Assembly (NCBI RefSeq): GCF_027587375.1
Contig: NZ_JAMXIC010000001.1
Coordinates: forward strand, 310,001-374,000
Reading direction: 5' to 3'
Length of the DNA stretch: 64,000 bases
Origin: Arthrobacter sp. B2a2-09
GTDB lineage: Bacteria; Actinomycetota; Actinomycetes; Actinomycetales; Micrococcaceae
Translations under genes and position numbers: made by a program
Notes under the pieces: generated by a model
Told to the model about the DNA's origin: nothing
Seen by the model: the letters and a program-made list of their open reading frames with translations, nothing else
The model's database searches: none
Part shown: piece by piece, positions 17,681-24,921 of the stretch
Numbering within the stretch: position 1 is the first letter of the stretch
Layout of the letters: each line of letters opens with the position of its first letter

Positions 17681-17711
17681 GGCATGCGCGGGTATTCATG
17701 GGCCGGGAGTA
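17681..17711. repeat. 31-bp imperfect repeat, copy 2
   Basis: 28 of 31 bases match 17079-17109. Together with the preceding CTACTCCCG and the closing CGGGAGTA it can form a hairpin, as recombination sites of some elements do. Confidence 0.5.
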
Positions 17712-17804
17712 CTGCAGTATCGGAGTGACAGGTCCGCGGCGGATCCGCCCGGTTCCTAACGGCCGTGCTGGCCGGAAAACCGTCCGGCGCCGTATCGTTA
17801 CATC

Positions 17805-18419
17805 GTGAGATTCAAAAGAGCGAGTCAAGGCGAGTTGGTTCGTCGTGCGCCCCGTGCAGACACCTTCAAATCGCGTGACTTGGTTGACGTTCTTCGCGCG
17901 GGTCTCGGAGCCTGGTTGAAGGACGAGGGGTTCAAGCGGCTCGGCAGCAACGGCTGGACCCGGCCCTTGGCTGATCATCATCTCATCATTGCTGTGCAAT
18001 GCAGCCAAAGCGGCTGGGATCCTCGCGCAGGCAACCGTTTTGTAGTCGAGTTTGAGCAATCAAAGACGCCCAGGCGCGCAACCGGCTTCAATCGGGCCCG
18101 CGTGTGGTCCCTTCTTGATGAGCTCAGGCGGCGAGAGGCACTCGACATTATTAGCCGGGTCGCCGTCTCGTTACCGGATCCAGATGAGCAGTTCCTATTC
18201 CAACTCCCTGCTAACGTGCGGGAGCACTACCTCCGATCTTTTGCACCGACTACAGCCACGGTCGACTCAAGCGATGTCTGGTTCGCATACTACGACGAAC
18301 GTGATGCGGCAATCTGGGCGGATTTTCTCGCTCGTTCCTTGGGTCCGGCCCTTCAGGAATTTCTCGCTCGTCTACCATCGTATTTTGGCCACCGGTCGCT
18401 GTCTTCCGACCGGGATTGA
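17805..18419 (+). CDS. Hypothetical protein, DUF4304-like
   Basis: 204 residues from a GTG at 17805 (no strong ribosome site). The layout resembles DUF4304-type proteins: an early L-R-A-G-L-G-A-W-L-K-D-E-G-F-K-R, then N-G-W-T-R, then a strand-rich middle and a helical C-terminus ending in F-L-A-R-L-P. Such proteins are found in mobile and defence-associated neighbourhoods; their function is not known. No membrane segment. It lies between the two copies of the 34-bp repeat, so it is probably acquired DNA. Confidence 0.6.
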   Translation: MRFKRASQGELVRRAPRADTFKSRDLVDVLRAGLGAWLKDEGFKRLGSNGWTRPLADHHLIIAVQCSQSGWDPRAGNRFVVEFEQSKTPRRATGFNRARVWSLLDELRRREALDIISRVAVSLPDPDEQFLFQLPANVREHYLRSFAPTTATVDSSDVWFAYYDERDAAIWADFLARSLGPALQEFLARLPSYFGHRSLSSDRD

Positions 18420-18541
18420 GACTGGCATGCGCAGGTGTCGAAGTGCCTGCAGCGGCAGCTTCGCAAATGAAGGCGCGAACTTCAGGCGACTGATCCCGTA
18501 GCGCAAACATCCTTGGACCAAGCCACGTTGGTGTTGATTGG
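18420..18541. other. Spacer between convergent orphan genes
   Basis: Carries a third, shorter copy of the ACTGGCATGCGC motif right after the preceding stop codon. No terminator with a T-run is seen. Confidence 0.35.
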
Positions 18542-19096
18542 CTACCGTTTCCAACCGAGCGAGTATTTCCGAGAGAGGACCACCGCGGTGCGGATTCCTT
18601 CGTTGGTCCAGAACGCGTCATTTACCCACGCGAACGGTCTTGTGGCCCATTGATCGAACTCGCCTTGAAACTGGGATCGCTTTGAACAGATCAGGGTTAG
18701 CTCAAGATCCGGTTCATTGACGATCCACCAGTCTGCGACGTGATCCCAAATCAAAAGCCGACCTAGATCGCCGTGCCTGTCCATCACCCACTCGGTCAAA
18801 GACCGTTGGTCTTGAAGTGCCGTGTCGGGTATTTCGACCGGAGTCGTTGGAATGACGAAGTTTCGAGTTTCACTACGGCCATCGGGGTGTGTGACCGTCC
18901 ATGCATAAGACTCGGGATGTTCGTCTACGCGAAGGCTGACCAGGCCGCGCCCCTGCAACACTTGCCAAGTCTCGTCACAGAGGTCAACGGATCCGAGCGT
19001 GATTCCGGCCTCACAAGCAATCACAGACTGACCAGATAAGGCCATGGGCCAGCCGCCGTCGAGATCGAATGGAACGACGTGGCTATCTTTTCTCAT
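18542..19096 (-). CDS. Hypothetical protein in mobile region (184 aa)
   Basis: 184 residues, acidic and tryptophan-rich, no signal peptide or membrane segment and no domain I recognise. Its ATG at 19096 overlaps the stop of the recombinase fragment by four bases (ATGA), so the two are translated together. The composition (many W, D and E) is reminiscent of immunity or defence-type proteins, but that is only an impression. Confidence 0.6.
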   Translation of the reverse strand: MRKDSHVVPFDLDGGWPMALSGQSVIACEAGITLGSVDLCDETWQVLQGRGLVSLRVDEHPESYAWTVTHPDGRSETRNFVIPTTPVEIPDTALQDQRSLTEWVMDRHGDLGRLLIWDHVADWWIVNEPDLELTLICSKRSQFQGEFDQWATRPFAWVNDAFWTNEGIRTAVVLSRKYSLGWKR

Positions 19097-19710
19097 GCGT
19101 GAGAGTCTGCCACTGGCGGACCAAGGCGGCGAGCCGCTCTGGCTGCCGCGATGTATTGCGCGTAGGCGGCGGCCAAGTCGGTGGCGTGGCGTTCGATGGT
19201 TGTGGGGGAGTAGCCGAGGGTTTCGGCGATAATGGCCACTGGTGCGAGTTTGGTGAGTTCGGGGAGGGTTCCCAGGCGTGCGGCGCGGGTGCTGAAAAGC
19301 TTACTGAGGCGGGTTGTGAGGTGGCTTGGATTGATGTGACGCCCGGGTGATGCTCCGCGGAATACCCACTTGGTGTTCGGGTGTGCTGCGGTGAGGTCGT
19401 GGCCCGGATTTGCGGCGAGCTCCCGCCATGGCTGGGCTAACGGGTCCGGTAACGAGATCTTGATGGTTCCGAGTTGAATGGTGACTAGTTCGTCGGTGAC
19501 TGCGACGTCGTCCCAGGTCAGCCGTGCGATTTTTTCAGCCTGTTGTCCGAAGACGAGGATGAGGATCGCGGCGGCCCGGTCGCGTGTTTCTAGTCCGTTG
19601 TCGTGGATGACTTGTTTGAGCGCTTGGTCTTGTCCGGGCTTGGCGAGTCTTGGGCTGGTGCCTCGGCGGTGCGGAACGATGGTGACCTGCGGAAACGCCG
19701 GATTCGTCAT
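19093..19710 (-). CDS. Tyrosine-recombinase-like protein, N-terminally truncated
   Basis: 205 residues. The segments T-R-D-R-A-A-A-I-L-I-L-V-F-G-Q and I-A-R-L-T-W-D-D-V, then H-I-N-P-S-H-L-T-T-R-L, and a late A-E-T-L-G-Y-S-P-T-T resemble the C-terminal part of actinobacterial recombinase/integrase-like proteins that are usually about twice as long. The N-terminal half is missing: upstream the frame runs into the 34-bp repeat within five bases of the ATG. The final catalytic tyrosine is not clearly identifiable, so activity is doubtful. It is coupled to the 184-residue gene. Confidence 0.55.
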   Translation of the reverse strand: MTNPAFPQVTIVPHRRGTSPRLAKPGQDQALKQVIHDNGLETRDRAAAILILVFGQQAEKIARLTWDDVAVTDELVTIQLGTIKISLPDPLAQPWRELAANPGHDLTAAHPNTKWVFRGASPGRHINPSHLTTRLSKLFSTRAARLGTLPELTKLAPVAIIAETLGYSPTTIERHATDLAAAYAQYIAAARAARRLGPPVADSHA

Positions 19711-19714
19711 GGGA

Positions 19715-19748
19715 CAGGAGTTCTCGCAACCACTTCTACTCCCGTACT
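19715..19748 (+). repeat. 34-bp direct repeat, copy 2
   Basis: Identical to 17641-17674. It abuts the dif-like site, whose first arm begins four bases later, and lies just upstream of the truncated recombinase, suggesting that recombination at this point created the truncation. Confidence 0.85.
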
Positions 19749-19751
19749 TTT

Positions 19752-19779
19752 AACGCCGATAATCTACATTATGTAAAGT
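19752..19779. other. dif-like XerC/XerD recombination site
   Basis: The 28 bases divide as arm AACGCCGATAA, spacer TCTACA, arm TTATGTAAAGT. This is the XerC-arm, 6-base spacer, XerD-arm layout, 19 of 28 identical to E. coli dif. It fits the actinobacterial dif pattern as I recall it (CCGATAAT, two bases, ACATTATGTCAAGT) with one difference in the XerD arm. It could be the chromosome-dimer resolution site or one brought by a Xer-using element. Next to it are the 34-bp repeat on the left and the transposon 70 bases to the right. Confidence 0.7.
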
Positions 19780-19843
19780 AAAGTCGTGATTATTGCATCT
19801 GCTGCATGATCGCCCATCCCCCAATGTCGCGTGCGGGATCTTC

Positions 19844-19848
19844 GCGCC
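19844..19848. repeat. 5-bp target site duplication, left
   Basis: GCGCC directly before the terminal TGTCC of the transposon; the same five bases follow the right end at 26067. Five-base duplications are the rule for Tn7 and Tn5053 relatives. Confidence 0.9.
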
Positions 19849-19990
19849 TGTCCTGTCTCATCTAACGTTGCCCAGTCTCACTACAGATGGACCATTAGAT
19901 GAATCTGTCTCACCACAGTCAGTCCATCTATTCGGCGTGTCTCACTACAGTTGAGCCATTAGTGGTTTCTGTCTCATTACAGTTGGCCCA
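19849..19990 (+). repeat. Left-end array of five TnsB-binding-type repeats
   Basis: Twenty-base units of the form GTCTCAytACAGttGrnCCA start at 19855, 19875, 19907, 19939 and 19971, that is 20 and then 32, 32, 32 bases apart. The last unit ends on the A of the tnsA start codon. Same-strand, evenly spaced sites are what Tn7-type transposases bind. The overlap with the tnsA start suggests that TnsB bound there also represses the operon. Confidence 0.88.
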
Positions 19991-20754
19991 TGACGGCTTC
20001 TTCGTCAGCGGTCAGGCAGGATTTGGGCTACGTTTCCAGCGTGTGCCATGTCTCGGCGCGCGAGTACGAATCCGATTCCTTGACGACTCAACCGCTTGAC
20101 GCGGCGTGGTGGTTGCCGTTCCAGGATTATTCGCCTGCCCGAGTGTTCCCTTCTTTCAAAGGACAGCGCAATTTCACCGGTCTGCTCTGGTGCGCCACCA
20201 ATGCCCGCCTGGTTGGCTACGAGTCCTGGTTGGAACGGGACCATCTACTTGCCCTTGACTTCGATCCCGCCGTTGTGGGCATCGCCTCACAACCATTCCG
20301 CCTCGATTTTGAGCTCGACGGCGGGCACCGCTGGCACATACCGGATTACTTCGCACGGCTGAGTGATGGCACTGGCCTCGTCGTTGATGTGCGCCCGGAT
20401 GAGCGCATTCGTGAGCGTGATCAGGAGGTGTTCACGGCCACGGAGTCCGCTTGCGCCTCAGTCGGCTGGGGCTACACAAGAGTCGGCGGACTCCCCCGGG
20501 CCTTCGTTGCCAACCTTCGTTGGTTGTCTGGCTACAGACATCCGCGTTGCCTGGATCCTGCCCATGCCCAGGCGATGCAGGAATGCCTGTACAACGGTCC
20601 GAGGACAATCGACCACTTGACCGCTGCCGTCGGCCACCCTGTGACCGTGTTGCCGACTCTGTTTCATCTGCTCTGGACCGGCACGTTCACCACGGAGCTG
20701 AGCACCCGGACGCTCGGGCAGGACTCCGAAGTGACTATGAAAGCAAAGCTGTGA
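19990..20754 (+). CDS. tnsA: TnsA-like heteromeric transposase endonuclease subunit
   Basis: 254 residues, close to Tn7 TnsA (273). Motifs: Y-E-S-W-L-E-R-D-H-L (first acidic catalytic position), I-P-D-Y-F (second) and V-V-D-V-R-P-D-E-R. The usual E/Q-x-K active-site lysine appears as arginine in D-V-R-P, which I recall as common in actinobacterial members. TnsA cuts the 5' ends of the element so that excision is clean. ATG at 19990 lies inside the last binding repeat with no ribosome site, so the mRNA may be leaderless. It ends in a GTGA overlap with tnsB. Confidence 0.88.
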   Translation: MTASSSAVRQDLGYVSSVCHVSAREYESDSLTTQPLDAAWWLPFQDYSPARVFPSFKGQRNFTGLLWCATNARLVGYESWLERDHLLALDFDPAVVGIASQPFRLDFELDGGHRWHIPDYFARLSDGTGLVVDVRPDERIRERDQEVFTATESACASVGWGYTRVGGLPRAFVANLRWLSGYRHPRCLDPAHAQAMQECLYNGPRTIDHLTAAVGHPVTVLPTLFHLLWTGTFTTELSTRTLGQDSEVTMKAKL

Positions 20755-22865
20755 CGACACACAAGACGGGAATGCTCCGCCTCGGAGATCGGGTCGAATT
20801 CGACGGCAAAGATTACGTTTTCGCCGCCTTGAACGGAGAGGTCGCGGAACTCAGGGCCGGCCAGGAAACACCACTGAACGTCCTGATGACGACGCTCCTT
20901 ACCGACAAGTCATTCAAGCTGATCGGCGTTGACGGGATTCGCCGCAGAGGTCTCGGCGAATCCAAGATCTTCGGGGCTCTGCGCGCCCCGGCCAAGGATC
21001 GGGCTCACTGGTTGGAGAACCACATCACGGAGGTCCTCGACGGCGTTTCAGCCGGATCCGAGCCAGGGACCCGGCCCCGCCGGGACTACGACGTGACCTC
21101 GCGATCTCTGCGGCAACGGCTGCTGGCCAAGGAAGCCGAACTCCAGGAGACGGGAAATCCTCTAAGCCTCAGCACCCTCAAGCGGCTGACCCGCGCCTAT
21201 GAAACCCAGGGCATCGTTGGCCTGGTTGATCAGCGCCTCGTCCGCCGGACACCGACTGCCGGACAGGTGGACCAACGCTTCATCGATGCACTCACCATCG
21301 TGCTGCAACACAACACGGACCAGTCCTCCGGGTCCATGGACCGGATCCGGCGGGATGTGGAAAAGCACGTTCAGGCTGAACACGGGAGCGACGTGGAAAT
21401 CCCGTCCCGGGCAACCTTCCACCGCCTGGTCAAGAAACTGGCGCAGGGCCGCCATGCCACCGGCTCGGCACGCACCCGACGAACGCTGTCCCAGCAACCC
21501 GATGGACCGTTCGGAGCCGTCCACCCCGTCCGTCCCGGTGAACTGATGCAGATCGATTCCACTCCCTTGGACATCGCCGTCGAGTTCGAGGACGGAATTA
21601 CCGGCCGCGTTGAGCTCACCGCACTCGTCGACGTGGCCACCCGCAGCATACCCGCCGCCGTGCTGAGACCATCCACGAAGGCGGTCGACGCTGCCTTGCT
21701 GCTGGCCCGCTGCGTCACCCCGGAAACGATGCGGCCCGGTTGGTCCGAGGCGGTGTCCATGGCCGCCTCGGCACTCCCCTACCAGGCCATGCGCTCCATC
21801 GATGCCAGGTTGCAAAACGCGGCAGCGAAGCCGATCATCATGCCCGAAACCATCGTCTGCGACCACGGCAAGGCCTACATATCCCACACCTTCAAGAACG
21901 CCTGCAGAAGTCTGGGTATCAGCTTCCAACCGGCCCACCCCGACACCCCTACGGACAAACCGATCGTGGAGCGGACCCTGCAATCCGTGGGGACGCTGTT
22001 TGCCCAGTACGTCACCGGATACCTTGGTTCCTCCGTTGAACGCCGCGGCAAGAACGCCGACCTCCAGGCCGTTTTCTCCCTGCTCGAGCTGCAGGACCTC
22101 CTGGACGAATGGATCATCACCGCATGGCAAAACCGGCCCCACGAAGGGCTGCGCGACCCGCTGACCCCGGGCAGAATCCTCAGCCCGAATGAAAAATACG
22201 CTGCCCTGCTCAATGTCGCCGGTTACGTGCCGGTCCCATTGGACGCGGAGCACTATATCCAGCTGCTCCCAGCCGTGACACGGGTCATCAACAGCTACGG
22301 TGTCAAGATCCGCCACCGGATCTACGACAGCGCAGAGCTCAATCCCTACCGGGGTCAGGAGTCCGGTATGAAGGCACTTAGACAGCTCTGGGAAATCCGC
22401 TACGACCCCTACGACGTCACCCGCGTTTGGGTCCGCAACCACCATGGCGGTGGCTGGATCACCGCGTTTTGGCGGCAACTCCACGCCAGTCCGCAGCCGT
22501 TCGGCGACACGATCTGGGAGCTCGGACGGCAAATGGTTGCCGGGCGCGGGACCGATAGTCCGTCCGAGGCAACGATCAAGGCCGCGGTCGACAATCTTCT
22601 TGACCGCGCATCTCCCGAAGCCCCGAAGTCCCACAAGACAGCCAAGAAGGTGCGCCGCGCCATCGCCCGGAGCAGGGCAGTCGAAGCGCCTTCTCGGCCC
22701 GTGCCCGCCCCCGAGGCTACACAATCCCGCACCGGCACGGCCCCCGGTCTTGAAACAGAGTCCTCCAAGGCGCCAGACGAACAGTCGGACCGGCCCGAAA
22801 AGCTGGCCAAGATCATTCCGCTGAGAATCTATAACCCCCAGGAAAGGGCCGACGAATGGTGGTAG
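20751..22865 (+). CDS. tnsB: TnsB/TniA-type DDE transposase
   Basis: 704 residues from GTG 20751, which overlaps the tnsA stop; the frame extends further left only as a shadow over tnsA. The catalytic triad is D269 (Q-I-D-S-T-P), D371 (C-D-H-G-K) and E407 (I-V-E-R-T-L), with 35 residues between the last two, the classic DD35E spacing of the Mu/retroviral integrase fold. The N-terminal third holds helix-turn-helix DNA-binding regions (R-L-T-R-A-Y-E-T-Q-G-I-V-G-L) that should recognise the end repeats. The C-terminal tail is Pro/Ala/Lys-rich and probably contacts TnsC. Overlaps tnsC by 10 bases. Confidence 0.93.
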   Translation: MTTHKTGMLRLGDRVEFDGKDYVFAALNGEVAELRAGQETPLNVLMTTLLTDKSFKLIGVDGIRRRGLGESKIFGALRAPAKDRAHWLENHITEVLDGVSAGSEPGTRPRRDYDVTSRSLRQRLLAKEAELQETGNPLSLSTLKRLTRAYETQGIVGLVDQRLVRRTPTAGQVDQRFIDALTIVLQHNTDQSSGSMDRIRRDVEKHVQAEHGSDVEIPSRATFHRLVKKLAQGRHATGSARTRRTLSQQPDGPFGAVHPVRPGELMQIDSTPLDIAVEFEDGITGRVELTALVDVATRSIPAAVLRPSTKAVDAALLLARCVTPETMRPGWSEAVSMAASALPYQAMRSIDARLQNAAAKPIIMPETIVCDHGKAYISHTFKNACRSLGISFQPAHPDTPTDKPIVERTLQSVGTLFAQYVTGYLGSSVERRGKNADLQAVFSLLELQDLLDEWIITAWQNRPHEGLRDPLTPGRILSPNEKYAALLNVAGYVPVPLDAEHYIQLLPAVTRVINSYGVKIRHRIYDSAELNPYRGQESGMKALRQLWEIRYDPYDVTRVWVRNHHGGGWITAFWRQLHASPQPFGDTIWELGRQMVAGRGTDSPSEATIKAAVDNLLDRASPEAPKSHKTAKKVRRAIARSRAVEAPSRPVPAPEATQSRTGTAPGLETESSKAPDEQSDRPEKLAKIIPLRIYNPQERADEWW

Positions 22866-23884
22866 AAGCAGCAGAAGTCCCCAGCGCCAGCCGGGCGCCG
22901 ACCACCACACTGCAGGGATGGCGGAGTTTCGTTACCTCCGTCGCGCCCACGATCGACCCGCCCGATCCCGCAACCCGGGCGGCTATGAATGCTGCTGCGC
23001 GGGAACGCTACGACGAGCAGCGGATCAGCTACCACTCCGAACTGGTGATCGTGGAAACCTCAACCGTGCGCTCCATCACCAACCAGGGGCGGCTGTTGAT
23101 GATGCTTAACCAGCGTGAAATCAGCGCCCGGCGCGGACTGGTCGTCTCCGGCCCCTGGGCCTCCGGCAAAACCACGGCTATCAAACTCCTGGGCAAAACT
23201 CACGAGCTGCTCATCCGGCGCAAATACCCCAGACAGGACCGCATCCCTGTCGTCTACATCACCACCCCGCCGAAAGGCTCCCCGCGGAAACTGGCCAGCG
23301 AATTCGCCAACTTCCTCGGACTGCCCCAACGCCCCCGCCAGAACGTCACCGACATCGCCGACGCCGTCTGCCAGGTCCTCACGGACGCCAAGACAGACCT
23401 CGTGATCGTGGACGAGATCCACAACCTGAACCTGGCCACCAGCGCCGGGGAAGACATGTCCGACCACCTCAAATACTTCACCGAACACATGCCTGCCACC
23501 TTCGTCTACGCCGGCATCAACGTCGAAAACTCCGGACTGTTCACCGGTCTCCGCGGACGGCAGATCTCCGCCCGCTCCGTTCTCAAGACCACCGGCCCGT
23601 TCCCGTTCACCGATGAATGGCAGGCCCTGGTCGCCACCCTCGAAAACGGCCTGCGCCTGCACCACCACGAACCCGGCACCCTCACCGCCCAAGCCCAGCA
23701 TCTGCACTACCGCACCGGCGGCAGCATCAGCAGCCTCTCCCACCTGATCCGCCAAGCCGCCATCATGGCCATCCTCACCGGCACCGAGAAGATAGACCGC
23801 GAACTACTCAACGAGACGAGCATCGACCACGCAGCCGAATCCCTAGCACCCCGACCCGCCACGACCACCCCGTCCGCACGATGA
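22856..23884 (+). CDS. tnsC: TnsC-like AAA ATPase transposition regulator
   Basis: 342 residues. Walker A is G-P-W-A-S-G-K-T-T with K105; Walker B is L-V-I-V-D-E-I with D186/E187; a sensor-like R-G-R-Q-I-S-A-R segment follows. TnsC/TniB ATPases bridge the target selector (TniQ) and the transposase and impose target immunity. Length matches TniB better than the longer Tn7 TnsC. Overlaps tnsB by 10 bases and tniQ by the 4-base ATGA, so all four proteins come from one coupled operon. Confidence 0.92.
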   Translation: MVVEAAEVPSASRAPTTTLQGWRSFVTSVAPTIDPPDPATRAAMNAAARERYDEQRISYHSELVIVETSTVRSITNQGRLLMMLNQREISARRGLVVSGPWASGKTTAIKLLGKTHELLIRRKYPRQDRIPVVYITTPPKGSPRKLASEFANFLGLPQRPRQNVTDIADAVCQVLTDAKTDLVIVDEIHNLNLATSAGEDMSDHLKYFTEHMPATFVYAGINVENSGLFTGLRGRQISARSVLKTTGPFPFTDEWQALVATLENGLRLHHHEPGTLTAQAQHLHYRTGGSISSLSHLIRQAAIMAILTGTEKIDRELLNETSIDHAAESLAPRPATTTPSAR

Positions 23885-24741
23885 CACCCCGACCACTACC
23901 CCGCCCCGTCCATCCTTACAAGGACGAGACCACGCCCTCCTTCATCTGGCGGCTCGAAACCGCCAACATCCTCCGGCCCGGTCAGCTCAGAACCCTCTTG
24001 AAGCGCAACCGACGCCCATGGATCGAAAGCCTTGCGGCATGGACGAACTGCGACCCGGACGTACTGGAGCTGGCGATGCCACAGTTTGTCCAGCCCGACC
24101 TGGATCCATCACTGAGGTGGAAACTAGCCGGACGTCCCACCCGCACAACCCACACCGTCGCCTGCAACCGCTGCACCCTTGCCCGCGGCGCCGGCCGCTT
24201 CGTGCAGATCTACAGCACCCACGAACAGGTCATCTGCCCGCGCCATCGCCTCTGGCTTGGAGACGGTGTCACAGGGGTCACCGACCAGTTGTCCATCCGC
24301 GATACCCCCGAGATCACCACGGCCTGGCACCATCACAAAAACCTCATCACACGGCACGGACGCTCCGGAGTCCGCAAAGCCTTCCATATCGCCTCTGTCA
24401 TCAACTGGCGCTGGTACGACCGGTTCCACCACTTCACTGCCGCCACGGACACATACGACGCCTTGGCAGCCAAACAGCCGCGGCATGCCAACAGTCACGC
24501 AATCGTGGCAGCCTCGCTCTACCCGTCCATCGTCAACCTCACCGCGGCCATGGCTTCGCCCCACTGGGCTGAAATCGCACACTCACGCCGCCCCGATCTC
24601 TTCCTGGACCGGATCAGCGCTGAAATCACCGACGGATGGCACCCGCGCGGAGCCTCCGACCCGCTTCGCCACTGGATGACCGAAGACTGGCTCCCAGGAT
24701 TTCGAGGGTCAGACACGATTCGTCCGTCTGCCCCTCGATGA
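23881..24741 (+). CDS. tniQ: TniQ-family target-selection protein, short form
   Basis: 286 residues from the ATG at 23881, which overlaps the tnsC stop. The N-terminus (P-V-H-P-Y-K-D-E-T-T-P-S-F-I-W-R-L) is the TniQ hallmark, and a zinc-finger set C-N-R-C ... C-P-R-H lies near residues 98-121. TniQ/TnsD proteins bind the attachment site and recruit TnsC. This one lacks most of the C-terminal DNA-binding extension of Tn7 TnsD (about 500 residues), so it may recognise a short site or rely on another factor. As it is the only TniQ-type gene, it must account for the choice of the present site. Confidence 0.85.
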   Translation: MTPRPLPRPVHPYKDETTPSFIWRLETANILRPGQLRTLLKRNRRPWIESLAAWTNCDPDVLELAMPQFVQPDLDPSLRWKLAGRPTRTTHTVACNRCTLARGAGRFVQIYSTHEQVICPRHRLWLGDGVTGVTDQLSIRDTPEITTAWHHHKNLITRHGRSGVRKAFHIASVINWRWYDRFHHFTAATDTYDALAAKQPRHANSHAIVAASLYPSIVNLTAAMASPHWAEIAHSRRPDLFLDRISAEITDGWHPRGASDPLRHWMTEDWLPGFRGSDTIRPSAPR

Positions 24742-24921
24742 CCTGCGCCATGAAGAGGCACCACCACGGTACGCCGCCCGATCCGTGTTTAACAGAAAGC
24801 CTGGCCGCGGCGCCGTACCAGCTTCTGGCACTATGGGATCCGTGATCTTCAAAAGATAGACAAACAAGTCCACTTCGAAGGTTTCCAAGGAACATTGGGC
24901 TACCGATAGATAGGGGGAAAG
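24742..24921. other. Spacer between tniQ and cargo gene
   Basis: 180 bases without a credible gene; it must contain the cargo promoter. A G-rich ribosome site (AGGGGG) stands four bases before the GTG at 24922. No terminator hairpin is obvious after tniQ, so read-through is possible. Confidence 0.35.

Noticed and set aside
17592..18059. 155-codon minus-strand frame running through the 34-bp repeat
   Set aside because: Antisense to the DUF4304-like gene and to the relic transposon end; no ribosome site.
19855..19990. CRISPR-like array of evenly spaced repeats
   Set aside because: Units are degenerate, only five, with 12-base gaps, and recur inverted at the other transposon end; they are transposase-binding sites.
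21162..22910. 582-codon frame on the minus strand across tnsB
   Set aside because: Antisense shadow of the DDE transposase, which has its catalytic triad and coupled neighbours.
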